Of a stretch of 64,000 nt of DNA, positions 1-13,667 are shown one piece after another; the stretch's first letter is position 1, and each line of letters opens with the position of its first letter. Source of the DNA: Paramecium tetraurelia (taxonomy: Eukaryota > Ciliophora > Oligohymenophorea > Peniculida > Parameciidae). The position numbers and the translations under genes were made by a program. The DNA lies in NCBI RefSeq assembly GCF_000165425.1, contig NW_001799422.1, positions 1,206-65,205 on the forward strand, written 5' to 3'. The notes beneath the pieces were generated by a model, which saw nothing but the letters and a program-made list of their open reading frames with translations, had not been told where the DNA came from and made no database searches.

Positions 1-318
1 AAAACTCTCAAAAATTTAATAAAAGTAAGATTGAATAAAAGTTTATTTCTAAAGTAAAAGAAAATAGCTAAGATTAAATTTATCTTTTTATAATCCATCA
101 TTCAATATAATTTTCATGTTAAAAAGAAGAATATCTAGATAAAGAAAAAATATCCATTTATTAAAAGTTCCAACAACATAATTATAATTTAAGTTGTTAA
201 TTATTTAAAAAAGATATTCAAATCGTTTTATAAAATGATTAAAATTGCTAATTAAAAATTTTAAGATTTATGCCTATATTTAAATTGAAAAATTAAAGAA
301 TCCAGTTCACTTAATAAA

Positions 319-3300
319 ATGAAAATATTAAACCAAGTTAAGGAGGAGAATAAAATGATATCAGTTAAGATAAGGATACTACTTAGAAAAAGAAAGATGA
401 TTTGATACAGAATTGTTCATAAGAGATTCTTAATTAAGATTTTGATACGAACTTAACAACCGAATAGCAATTTGTTATATAACTTTTGTTTTAGAATCCT
501 TAAAGAGAATTTTATAATGAAAAAAAAAAAGATTTAGCGTTGCAATTTATACTTCAAAAGAGCGATGATATTGAAATATACATAAATGAATTAATAAGTT
601 AAGAATAAAATCTATCATATGGAGAAATTGTGTTATTTTTAGAATTGTTGAATCCAAAGTTCAAATAATTGATAAGAAATATCATCAAACTCTATAAGAT
701 AAATTAATCTTTCAAGCTTTTTAGGGCATTGATGTGCTTAAACGATTATTTTATAGAAAATTATAACTTAGAAGGAAAGCAATAAGAATTCTCATTTGAG
801 CAATCATACTCATTTTCAAAAGAATTAATCAATGAGTTGTTGCTTTTAAATGAAGAAGAATTATTATCTTTGAAAATTCTTTTTGGAAGGAATAAATTTC
901 AAATGCTTTTCGTGGCAACAGTAAATTAATATTTAATTTCACAGACTAAAACCTAAAACAATTATATGAATATTCTGTAAAAATTAGTCCCAATGTGCCC
1001 TGGAAAATATAATGTTAAGATTCAAACATTCAGAGCTCTATTTTTTTGTCTAAGACCTTGGCTATTGAATTACTTACTCTCATTAAATATAAAATAATAT
1101 ATTACACCTAGTGTTTTTAAAAGAACATTAATAATTATTTTTACAATTATGGTTAAAAAGGATGAATAGATATCAAAATTTATACTATCCAACTTAAATC
1201 ATATTTTTGATCAGCCTTGCTATGATTTCGATTAGATTTGGAAGGCTAAAAAAAGATAAATTATCGATAAATTTAATTTCAAGTTAAACCTAATAAATTT
1301 TTTTATCTCTAATGATCTTTACGAAAATTTGTAGGAGGAATGCCGTTCATTATTTTAGGAGGATCCTTAGTTTTATAAGGAAGAGGTGGGAAAAGTAAAT
1401 TACTTTGAGTGTATCCAATTAAATTCTGTTTACTTGCTTCAGAAAAATATATTTGATTAATGTCCTTTAGATGGTGGCTTTACTCTTGAGGATTTTAATA
1501 TCTCATTAACTGTTATAACATCACAATAAGAAGGGAGAATAGTTCAGGATTGGATGGATAATCTAAAGGATACAGTAAAATTTAAAGCATTAATCCCTTT
1601 CTTTTTTAACATTATTAAGAGGGGGGAATCCCCAAAAAAGTTGTTGTCAATAATAACTACACACAGAAGTCAAAATAAAGAAACTTTAAAGATTATTAGA
1701 AATATGAAGGCCTTGTTTTAATTGTTTTATAACAATTCTAATGAAGAATTAAAAGTGATGTTGCTGAAACTCTACTCAAATATGTATCCTATTCCTTTAA
1801 TTTTTCAAAATCCATACTTGTAAACTGCTTAAGAGGAAATCGATTTATTCAAATTTAATGATAAGCTCTATTATGTATTTAAAAAATCCTTCACTATCAT
1901 CAATTTTTCATTAAGTGAGAAATAAGCTTAAATAGGAAAGACAGAATTGATTAATTAATTATTTTATCAATAAGAAAAATTTGAGACTTAGGATATCTGC
2001 TAATTAAATAATAATACTATCGATATTATGTTTGATACATAATTTAACGGGTCAAGAAACTTTAGCGTAGCTGATGCTCATGGCTTAATACCTATTGAGA
2101 TTTTAGTTAAAATTTTGCCATTGTTTCGAATGTGGATTATATAATTTGATTCTGAATCTGAACTCATTGAAAATTATAACTAGTTAAATTTAATCAAGAA
2201 TAATTTAGATTTATAAAATCATAAGGTATGTTTTATAATAAGAAATTACAAAGGAGAATTAGAAGAGAATACAATTAATAATGAATATACAGCAATTTTA
2301 GAGCAAATTAAAAAGAAGGAATAAAACTTCATAAAATAATTGATCTAGCTTAGAGAGGTTTGGATAAATATTAAGAAGAGTTAGAATTATAGCTCGCCTA
2401 AACTTTTCTTTTTCTAGAGATTGATGATGATGAATAATCATTATTTGTTACGGAGGACAATTTTTTAAGCATTATAAAAGATTTTGATACAAAAGAAAAA
2501 CAAATATCTCACTAATATTTCATCGATAGAGATATAATAATGGACTTGGAAAATGAGCTAAGCCGATTGATTTTGAAGCCTTTTGGATTTTATGATTAGG
2601 AAGCGTTCCCTATAAGATAAATAGAATACCAACTAAAACATTTAAGAGAAAGATAAAGCAAAATTATGCAATAAGAAAATGCATTAAATAAAACTGAATC
2701 CTATATCAAAATAAATTAAAAGGGGGTTGATAATAATTAAAATAGCATAGAAATTGAAAAAATAAAATAATAACTAATCAATTTAGAGGATTCTATAAAA
2801 AACTCTTAATTATCAAAACTTTTAATGATTTTTTGCAAAATTTTTGACTAAAATTCAAACTATATACTTTATTTATAATTTACAGATTAAATAAGAAAAT
2901 TTAATGAAAGAAATACATACGAATTGTAGGAAAAAAATTAGTTAATTAATGACTAATTGATGAAACTAAAAAAAGACAGAGATCAAATTAAGCTAAAAAA
3001 AAAATGAAAGTAATTAAGAAGCTGAATCTGTTATAAATTACGATGGTAAAAATAAAGCATATAAATAATAACAGGAATACCTTAAGCAGGAGCTTAAAAA
3101 AAATTTAGAAGATATTGCATACAGGAATATTGGGATAGAAATGTTTTGGAGGGAACTGATTGCAATAAATCAAAGAAGTTTGAATAACACATGGATTGAT
3201 CCAGCAGAAAAAGCTTATGAAATGATTAAAAAAGGGGAACCTTTTGAACTTTTAGATGGGGATTCGCTTAAAATAAATGAAAAATTTTTGGAATAACTTA

Positions 3301-6300
3301 AAAATAGATTCACAAATGTAGGAAAAGAAAAGGTTTTAGTATTAAGTGTTTTAGGACCTTAAAGTTCAGGAAAATCTACTATTTTAAATAAGATATTTGG
3401 GTGCCATTTTTGGACAAGTGTTGGCAGATGTACAAAGGGCATTAATTTGAATTTGCTAAAAATTCAATTTAAGGAATAATTTAATTATTTATTTGATTAT
3501 ATACTGATACTTGATTCGGAAGGATTACAAAATCCAAATTAGGTAGATCCAGAATTTGATAAAAAAATTGCTCTTTTTGTTTTAGCTATGAGCGATATAA
3601 TTTTGATAAATGTCAAAGGTGATATACATCAACAATTTAAAAATTTAGTTGAAATGTGTATTTTTACTTTGGTGTCTATGAAATCCAATCTATCCTCTAT
3701 AAAACTATTAAGTTGGTGTTTTAATTAAAATAACGATGCCAACAACTATGCTCCATTTTTAAACTAAATACAGGGAATCGCCAATAATTTAAATTTAGAG
3801 TGCCATAATGAATAAGATGTAAAAAATTAAGCAATTGATTATAATGAGTTTTTGAACATTTCAAAGGACAATATTTAAATATTAGGATTTGCGTGTATTG
3901 AGAAACTATGGAGAAAAAATTTAAGTTTAGGTCTAACTAAAGATTGGAGATAATTAATAATTAATGAAACCTATTCAGAGGAAGCTTATCTTTATGGGAT
4001 AAGAATGATTAGAGATTTTATTAAAAAGTTTGAATACCAAACAGACACACCTCAAATGTAAAGTCTAAGCTTATTCATATAAAATATAAATACTAATTGG
4101 TAAACTATATGTAATTTACCTGATTTATTGGAATTTGCAGAATTAATTTAATACAAGCAGGATTAATTAATGAAAAGTAAATTTGAACAAATTTACAATT
4201 AAGAAAGTTTTAGTTTTAAAAATGAAATTAGAATTGAAATTCATGATAGAGTGAGAAGTAGTAATGTGAAAAATTTGGCTTTGTTTTATTAAATTTATGA
4301 TGAGAAAAATGAAGACCTTAGAATAAGGTTTCACCAGATTGAATAAGATATATAATAGTAACTAACATTATTTAAATATGATAAATAAATTTAGAAAAAA
4401 ATTTACCTTAAATACATAAAGCAATTAAACCAGCGTATTAATAGCTCATTAAAAGATTCAGAAGTTATGGTATTTGAAGAGATAAAAAATATCGAAAGGG
4501 AGTATTAAAATATAAAAGGATTCAAGTTGCTTGATGATTTTATTCTTGAAATTAGCAAAGATCCAGCATAACTTACTAAACTAAAAGAAAATGATGATTA
4601 AATTGTTATTGAATTTAATAAATTATGGGGAGAAATAACAAGTGAATCGGAATAACAACAAAATGAAATATTAAAAGAGTATTCTACCAAATAATATCAA
4701 TGTATTTCCTCTTCATTTAATGAGTACAGATTAACTACAGATAATGAGAAAAATTATATTTCCTTGTTTCTTGAGAAAATTAATAATCATTCTCCATTTC
4801 AAAAAGATTTAGATGAAAGAATTTAAATTTATGAAATATTTGAAAACGAGTTACACAATTAAGTTTAATTTCGACCAATTGTTAATTCATAAGAAACAAT
4901 GAGATATTCAGAGATTTTTAATTAAAATTTAAAAGTTCGAATGAATAAACCTAAGACTAAATATGATGTAATGGATATAAAAAACTTCTATCTATTTCAA
5001 ATGACAATATATTATGTATAATAAGCAAATTTAAATGATTACATATATAAGGAAAAAAAAAAAGATGAAAAACGCAATAAAGAGAAATGCACAGGCAAAG
5101 AAAAAGAAGGATTAATTGGAGATTTAATTAAAATATTGGAATAAACCCAAAGTTCTTAATAATTAATAAGGGTCAGGTAATGTTAAGATTCATATTAGAA
5201 TGCAGCACAATAAAATAATCAAAATATCAGTTACAATCTCAGGAAAACTGCACCAATTTTTAATCAATTTGATTAAGATTAAGATTAGAATGCCGTAAAT
5301 TAAGGTTCATATTAAAATACTTCGCATTAAGGTGAATATTAAAAGCTCAATTCTCAGATTTCAAAATTAATACTGTTATTGGATTTTTTTAATATTGAAT
5401 ATGATTAAGAACTGAAGAAAAAGTTAGTTGAAACAATTCAAGATCCATCAAAGATAAAAAATTTTTTTCGTTGTACCAATTATAATGACAATGTAATAAA
5501 AGCGTTTAAAAAATTTTTAAAGTCATGTAAATAGGTCAAAAATTAACAATAACCCTCATTGGATTATACAAAAGATACATATTTAAAAAATATAAAAGAT
5601 TTCAATAAAGGCTTGACATTAGATAGCAAATAAGTATCTTTTTCTACAGAAAAGGAAGTTTAAGAATATATCCAAAATTTTGAACATATAATAATATTCA
5701 GAGAATTAAAAATAACTCCTTTTTCAAAAAGATATTAATAATTAGAATCCAGCTTAAAATATATATAGACGAAGGCAACTAGCTGTCAAGATAACTTTAG
5801 AGTTAATTTTATAAAATCGTTTTCAACAGAAATGTTTGAAGAAAATTAAATATAATTGTAGAAAGATAATTGTTACAAAAATGGATTTTCAAAATTTGAG
5901 AAAATAAATAGTTGGTAAATGATGTATTTTTCAATTTATGATGTAATTAAATCAGAAATGACAAAGTCTCATCAAAAAACTAATAAACAAGACAATTCTG
6001 ATAGTGAAGAGATTTCACAACAAAACACAAGTTTGATAAAAATAATTATGTCTAAAATTGAGTAGGAAATCATCAATTATAATAAATCTTTTGCTAATTT
6101 TGGCATAATATTAATTGGAATGGGAGAGAGATGTATATATTATTATTCCATGTTAATAATTTGGCGATTTACATGCTTTAAAAAAGGAAAAGGTCTTTAA
6201 GAAAGTACACAAAAATTTAAGAATCTTAAATAAAATTAACTGTAAAAATTTATTGCTGACATAAAATAAAATAAGACTGAATAAAGTAAATTAAAAGCAA

Positions 6301-8057
6301 AATCTTTTATTTGCAATTTATATCAAAGTCATATTTAACGGTTTTATATGGAGAATTAAGCCAATTTTTGTACGGATATCAAGAATAAAAATTAAATGAC
6401 AAGTACATAATTAATAAAACTGTTAGATAAAACTATTTTAGAGGATTATCAAGAAGACATTAATTTAAAAAAATATACTGATCAATAAATAGTCGAATAT
6501 ATAACAGATTAAACTAAATTTATTGAAAATTATGTTAAAAATAAGGTTGACCAAATAGAAGCTGAAATTAAAGATTAATATGAAAATAATTTAAGAACAT
6601 TTTTATTAAAAATTTTAGGGAATGTTAATTCTAATGTACAAATTTTAAGACAACATACTGAATTTTAAAACGCTCCTGTAAAAGCAAAAGAGTATTTTGT
6701 TCAAAATGAGAATGATAGCAACAATGATGAATTTTATGAAAGTAAACTTTTTGAATTGATAATCTAATGCCTTCTAGGTGTATCATAAAATAAGAGTAAA
6801 TTTCAGGTTTCGAAAGAGTATGAAGAAATCTTTGACATTAAGACATATCAAAAGTTAGAATTCAATATTTTTGATTAATCATAGTTTTAAGAATCAGAAT
6901 AATAAATTTAACTTTTACAGCCTTTCGTTTTAGAATTGTCAAATTAGTTAGATATTCATATTTTAAAAGCGAAGAAAGAAACTCTATCTTTAGGAAAATT
7001 TAATGGTGATAAAGAGCTATAAACTATCAAATTAAATATGATTGGTTGCCGTCACACTTGTCCAATGTGCAAACGGAAATGTGATTAATCTTATTCAAAT
7101 GACCATAAACATAAATGTTCGAATGGTCATTAATTAAGAGGTATTTTTTATTTTGTAATTTAAAGGAATGAATGGAGTTTTAATTGATGATACCCCTTCT
7201 TTATTCACTTGTGATGAGATTGATGATGAATGTCTAATTATTACATTAGGAACAGAAGAAACAAAAAAATGGAAAGATATAAGAAAAATATATGATGACT
7301 GGATATTTAAAGGATTGGATGAAATCGAGTAATAAACTATCAAAGAAAAAATGATGAAAGTATGGAATTAAGGAACTGGAAAAATGGTATGTGAGTAGTT
7401 AAAAATAAAGTTAAAAAGGCAGGACATCAAATTTTTGTAAAAAAGGTAATTCAAAGAAGTAATTAATTCACCAAAAATTCATTATATTTTTATGATTGAT
7501 GATTCAGGGTCAATGAGTGGAAGTCCTTGGAACACTGCGAAAAATTGTTGTTTAAATTGCCTCTCAACAATAGAGAAAAATTTAAATGCTAGAGTGAGTG
7601 TTATTATTTTTAATTCAACTGCTAGAATTGCTATTAATTGTGAAATTGTCAATTTGGTTGAAATGGAGAAAAAAATACAATTTAATAGTGGGAGCACTGA
7701 TTTTGGTTCAGCATTTTAATAAGCATACAAATTAATTGTTCAGCACTAAAATGATGCATTTTAAAAGTTAATGTTTTAAATATATTTAGAACTGAAGTTT
7801 TATTTTACACTGATGGTGGAGCAGCCTATCCAAAGGAATAAGTCAAATTATTTACAGAAATTCCAGACCATTAAAAAGCTAGAATATTCATCCATTGCTG
7901 TACTGAAGAAGCAAATGCCACATCATTATAAATGATTGTAAATGAAATGAATAGAAGCCTAATAAAATCCGAGTTAAAGCAAAAGTTTTAAGTAGCTGAA
8001 CTTTAAAAGACTTGGGCTGAAGTAGTGAGTAGAGAATACCATAACCTAAAGGGATGA
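319..8057 (+). CDS. Giant VLIG-like GTPase with C-terminal zinc-binding cluster and VWA domain
   Basis: Read with TAA/TAG as Gln, this is one gene of about 2,547 residues. A dynamin-superfamily G domain sits near residue 997: P-loop GPQSSGKST, then FGCHFWTSVGRCTKG and DSEGL, the pattern of very large inducible GTPases (VLIG/GVIN1). Near residue 2226 is a Cys/His cluster (CRHTCPMCKRKC, then HKHKC and a further His) like the VLIG C-terminal zinc motif. Near residue 2367 a VWA domain follows, with the MIDAS core DDSGSMS and later TDGG. Introns inferred: 364-386, 2358-2380, 7141-7165 and 7767-7789. The start is the first ATG after an in-frame TGA (286-288); ATG 355 is an alternative. A one-base frame slip lies at the A10 run 2995-3004. 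The VLIG assignment is family knowledge; the immune or membrane role known in animals is not shown here. Confidence 0.82.
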
Positions 8058-8980
8058 TAAATAAAATTTCAAAAATAATATTTTTATTTAAACAATTTTA
8101 AATAATTTTGATTTAATTAATTGACATCAATGATTAGAATCCTTATTTATGTATAATTGAGTATTTAAGTAGAATAGTTGAAATTATAAGATCAATAGTA
8201 TTTTGAGACGATTAATATATCATCGATTAATTTGGAACTTCAAGAAGTTGATTTAGAAGTTCTGTCATAATAACCCATGATAAATGGAATTCTTTTAATA
8301 TCAATTCTAAGTATGATCTTGAACTATAATTAGAGTGAAACTAAGAATTGAGATGATAATAAAATAATAAGGGAATTTATTACAAATTCTCTTAATCAAA
8401 ATAATAACATCAAGAAATTATAACATGTTTTGAATTAAAGTAAAATAATTACAATCTTAAATTGATTTAAAAACAACAAATTTAAGTGTATTCCAAATTC
8501 TTTATTAAATTATTCATTTCATATCAGAATAATATTCTCTGTAGAAAATGGAAGAACAATAAAAAGATAATTAATAATAACACTATTTTCTAAAGATCAA
8601 TATTTATTTTTTACTATTGTAATACTTTAAGAAATAATTACATTAATCTCTTTATTAGTATTATTCTCAACTCACTCTAAAATTCTCTCTCAATGATAAA
8701 TATAGACGAAATAAGTCACTTTTGAAAATTTTAACTCATTTTCTCAGTATATTCTTATCTCTCTACAATTAAAAGTTGAAATACTAGAAAGGTTAATAAA
8801 GCAAAAATAGATCAAGTACTTAAAATAAGAGTTACAATAGCAACCAAAAATCGCCAATATCAACTCCAGGGCTCTCAATTGCCCAATTTGATTATCAAAA
8901 AAATTATATATAAAATAATTATTATTTAAATTCTTTAAAATATAATTAATCAAAAAAAATAAAATATTTCTTCTAATTAA
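8058..8980. other. Intergenic, nothing recognised
   Basis: About 920 bases between the VLIG-like gene and the phosphatase relic. It is very AT-rich, has frequent TGA in all frames with the ciliate code, and shows no protein motif, structured RNA or repeat that I could recognise. Long for an intergenic space in such a compact genome. Confidence 0.6.
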
Positions 8981-10160
8981 ATGTCAGATATTGATTAATG
9001 GATAGAAACACTAAAAAATGGAGAGATCCTGAAGGAAACGGACGTCAAAATATTATGTAACAAGGCAAAGGATATACTAAACAATGAGGATAATGTAATA
9101 AGAGTTGAAGACTGTAAAATAAATTACTATATAGATTTGTGGAGACATTCATGGATAATTTTAAGATTTAATGGAATTATTTAAGGTAGGAGGAGATGTT
9201 CCAGAAACTAACTACTTATTCTTGGGAGATTTTGTGGATAGAGGATATAATAGCGTGGAGACTTTTTTATTACTATTGGCTTTGAAAGTGAGATATCCAG
9301 ATTAGATTACATTGTAAATATAATTATTAAAAGAGAATTCGAGGAAATCATGAATCTAGACAAATTACTTAAGTATATGGATTTTATGATGAATGTTTGA
9401 GAAAATACAGTACTTTGAATGTTTGGAAGTATTGCACAGAAGTTTTTGATTATTTGGCATTGGCAGCAGTAGTCAATGACAACATTTTCTGCATATATGG
9501 TGGATTGAGTCCCTACATCAAAACAATTGATGAAATTCGAATCATTAATAGAAAATAGGAAGTGCCTCATGAAGGTGTTATGTGTGACTTGATGTGGTCT
9601 GATCCTGATGGTTTTTTGTTATATTAAATGTTGTAGAAATTGAAGGATGGAGTCAGAGTGCTAGAGGGGCAGGTTTAGTTTTTGGAGCAGATGTTGTCAA
9701 GGAATTTAATCGTAGAAATGGCATTTATTTGATTTGTAGAGCATATCAACTAGCAATGGAAGGATTCAAACTGATGTTTGATAAAGCGGTAGCTGAAAAA
9801 TTCAGCACGTCAAAAGCACTTTTCACTAAACATTAGCCTATAATTTAATGCAATCATTACTATAAGCATTATCAGAACTTATTCCACATTATTTACAAGC
9901 AATTGATAAACAAGAGCCTCAATCTTGATATCTGGGTTTGTAATCTGTATTACCAAGATAAAATAAAATAACACTAGCCTATATGTTGGTTACAAATTAC
10001 TCAGGTAAGTTACAGATGTATAATACTGCTTGACTAGTATCAGTATAAGTAGTATTCTGGACAAATGCTAATTCAACATTTATACAACTTGCACAATATG
10101 TTTTACTTTTATTATAATTGGAAGCGAACTGTCAGTATTAAACATTATCTGATATTTTGA
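8981..10160 (+). pseudogene. PP2A/PP4-like catalytic subunit relic, metal ligands lost
   Basis: The start (MSDID...) and most of the body match PP4/PP2A catalytic subunits: CGDIHGQF, GDFVDRG, GNHESRQ, WSDP and ARGAG are all legible. Three introns restore the frame: 9104-9134, 9314-9335 and a 26-nt one inside the WSDP loop. Two histidines that bind the catalytic metals in this family are tyrosines: HGGLSP is YGGLSP (codon 9496-9498) and RAHQ is RAYQ (9744-9746). Similarity stops soon after the YQLAMEGFK region; the SAPNYCYRCGN block is missing. The frame stays open through about 110 unrelated residues to TGA 10158-10160. This should not be an active phosphatase. Either a decaying paralogue or, less likely, an expressed pseudophosphatase with a new tail. 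Confidence 0.7.
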
Positions 10161-13100
10161 GTTGCGCTAAGACGAATACGAAGTACATTATGCTAATTAT
10201 AACCAGATTTATTGGAAAGTTGATAAAAATACTTCAAGCAGTAGGATAAGAAATATACTTTTATTCTACTTAATCATTTCCATATTTATGAAAAGGTTGT
10301 TAGCAATCTACGAAAATTATTATTAAGGAAGCATCTAATAGAATAAAGTTGCCATGGTGTAGAACTAAAGTCTGTGTAGAATATGCGATATGCTTGACCG
10401 CATTCATAACAGGTTAGGTAATTGTTATAGGGTATTTTAAAAAGCAGCAGCATTATAGCAGTAAGAAAAAATATGCTTTACATTTAATTGTTAAAGCACT
10501 TAAGCAATTATAATGTTAATCTAAATAGTTGCGCTCAAGAAATAACTTATATTACTCCAACATGAATTTGAATTATGTAAACATAATGCTAGCATGCATT
10601 TTAAATCAGAGAGCAATCATTTTCTATATTAAAGTTGAGAACTCTTTAGTTCATAATCATGTATAAATATTCAAAGTAAACAAACCTCGCACTTACACCT
10701 GGGAGTTTAAGCACGATTTTCGTTTGGATTATCCATCAACAAAATTTTGAAAGAAAGAAGAAATAGTGCGGGTGCAACTATTGCAATTTAAAGTGCACAA
10801 TCAAGGTGAATTAACAATATTATGATAATCATAGTAACACTTGAAACAGGAATAAATACACTAGCAAACCATTATTCTTCTTGCAGAGCAAGCGCCATCC
10901 GAACAAAAATAGATTTAGGGTGTACAAATTGTTGGGTTTGAGTTCTAAAAATAAAACTAAAAATGAGAGAATGAAATTATCAATTGTGCATGAAAATAAA
11001 AGCAGTATTTAAGAATGATATCCAAACTAAATATATGTCAAACAGCAGATAATATATCAATTCTCTAAAGCAGAGTGGTAGTAGATATGCTACAAGATAG
11101 ATTAAAAAATGAACAATTTGTTCTTGCATACTCACACAGTGTTCAAGTGAAAGCATTTTGAGAAACTTTTAAGGTAGCAGTTCGAAATCATTAAAGTTTC
11201 ACCTACTGTTGTGTCGTTGTTGCAATATTATAGAAAATTTGTAGTGAGCCCAACTCAAGATAAATAAGGGTACAACATATCTATGTTTTATTGCAAGACT
11301 GAACCAAATAAATTCTTCATCTCATATGTCACCTGCCTAAATATATGCTTTGATTTCAGCTAAATGTGCTCGGAATACAACTTATTTGCAGAAATTATCT
11401 CCATCAAAGTCAAAGAGGAGCTGCTTGTGATTATTCAATTAGGATTATTTTTTTTGCATTTGACTATGATTTATAAAAGTTACTTAATGTTTATTATAAA
11501 CAAAACTGTAAAACTTAGGTTGCCAATGTCATGCTTGTACTTTCTGTTGAAAATAAGTAATTCTGAATTTGATTTAGATAATGTTCTAGTGAATTGCCTA
11601 CGTTACTCAACTTGTACCTAAAAAGCTTCTGCTGTATCATGATATTTTTTCCCACTAAATTGCAAAATCTAAAGCAGTAATTCTTGCTGTTATTGTTTAA
11701 CTCTTGCAATAAGACTTGAACTACTTTACTAACTTCTGGAAGTTTGCAAATTAGTATATTTCTTGAGCATATCTTATAGCTATTATGTCTTTTTTATACT
11801 TCCATAACAATATTGTTTGTTTAATTTAATACATTTTTGCGAATAGTCTGCAATGTAATCTATAGGTCAAGTACTAAAAGTCAATTAGTTTAATACTGTT
11901 AACATCAATATTAACTAGCCACATGATGAAGATCTCATTAAACTGGGAATTCTTAAAGTGAAACATTTTAAGTATTCAGAGGTTTTTATATCTCGAGGGG
12001 AAATATAACTGAGCATAGAAAACATGTCAAACTAAAGTTAAATTCTTGAGTGATCAATTAAAAATTTAAGTCATATTTTACCTTTGAGACATATGACTTA
12101 GCTGAGGCTTTCTTACATTAAGCCTCATTTTTGATTATGTTGCAACTCTTATGAAAAATTATGAAATCAAAGAGATAGAAAAATGGATATTAATCTATAG
12201 AGGATCCATAAAAAGAATATTATGCCTAGCCAAATCTACAGCTAATCATATAATTGATGAATTATGGAAAAAGTTTAGTTTGTAGCCGACAGCTTCGATG
12301 AAGTAGACAGATGAACAAATAGCTAGACTACTCACATATAAGAAATAAGGAGGAGGTGTGAGATTTTTTAAAGTTAAATTGACATGAAGGTTCAAACAAT
12401 GCTATGGAAGAGATCTGAACTATCTGCTGAGGTCAATAGGATTTAAGATTAAGACAACCTAACCATTCAATAATATGGTTTTGCTCCTAATATTTCTCAC
12501 AATATGAAATATTTGCCGATGTTTGGTTATCTGGAAAGTTACGACTAAAGTGGTAATGTTCTTTTGAGCATTTTAAGAAGCATGATCCTTTACTGTATTA
12601 AGACTTTTTGGCCATAGAAGTTACATAAATTAATATGCAATGGAACATTCGCAGTGCTATCAAAAGTATTCACATAGAAATGAATTGTGTGCTTCCACTT
12701 TTAAAAGCTTAATAAGTGCTTCAATCGAATAGTTGATGAAAAGACATTTAGTCACGCGTCTGAGGTTAATTTAATTTAATAAGTGTGGATATTTGAATGA
12801 TGAAACTTAAAAAAAATAAATTTTAGAGTAAATTAAATAAGGCACCCTTTAAAATGTTTATTAAGTTGTTGTTAACATTATAGAACTTATTTTGTGATTT
12901 GATGAATAATTTATTATAAATGGAAGTAGTATAAATTAAAATCATAATTATGAAATTTTAAAAATTACTAAATTTGCTGACATTCCCCAATTGAATCAGT
13001 GACCGCCAAGTTATTCTGAACATAAATCAGATTGTTAGGATAATATTAACTACAGTTAAGACATAACTACGAGCTACAATATCTATGGCTTACAAAATTT

Positions 13101-13667
13101 GAGCATTAACTGTGGTAAATGTCATATCAAACCGCACAAATTACACTTGATTTGAAATATAAAAAGATGCAATTTCAATTGCATCATATTCATGAACAAC
13201 ATTAATTCAGAATATAGGTGCTAAACAAAATTCAATCATTGTATTTGAATATAGGATGAGCACCTAGTTGCACAGAATGAATGCATTATTAGAAAACTCA
13301 AAGATTATTATTTGACACATAATTTATAAATTAGCAGTAGAAGATCATATATAATAGTCTTGAGTAAAGAGAAATAAGTGCTGATGCCATAGTATGGTAA
13401 ACTTTAGTTCGAACATAAGATACAAGAAGTCAAAATTTGCAGACATTGGATGAATTCTAACCTGAAGTACAAGAAAAATATCCTAAGAGGTGTCACAAAC
13501 AAATATTTAAGAGTTTTCAAATGTTGATTATTTTTGTTCATATCTTACTACTTTATTTAGTGCTTTTAGCCCTTATTCTGTTGAAATGCAAAAATTTTAG
13601 ACATAAAATTGATTAGATTTAGTAATAGAATTTTATGATAATTACATACATTAATTAAGTGTAACCT
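10161..13667. other. 3.5-kb gene-free stretch
   Basis: No convincing gene on either strand. With only TGA as stop, open frames of about 100 codons occur by chance, and two such frames here (about 11.2-11.6 kb and 12,384-12,683) have no recognisable motif, no matched intron and no partner exon. The stretch directly follows the phosphatase relic and precedes the tubulin stop, so it may be decayed coding or transposon DNA, but I saw no terminal inverted repeat or transposase motif. Confidence 0.55.

Noticed and set aside
5161-5345. Repeat-like Asn/Gln-rich stretch with similar phrases (SYQN)
   Set aside because: It is low-complexity coding sequence inside the giant GTPase gene, not a repeat array or CRISPR.
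11364-11621. Candidate gene of 85 aa on the plus strand
   Set aside because: No motif, no adjacent exon and a length expected by chance when only TGA stops.
12384-12683. 99-codon ciliate-code ORF with plausible composition
   Set aside because: Random open frames of this length are common here; no family match or intron support.
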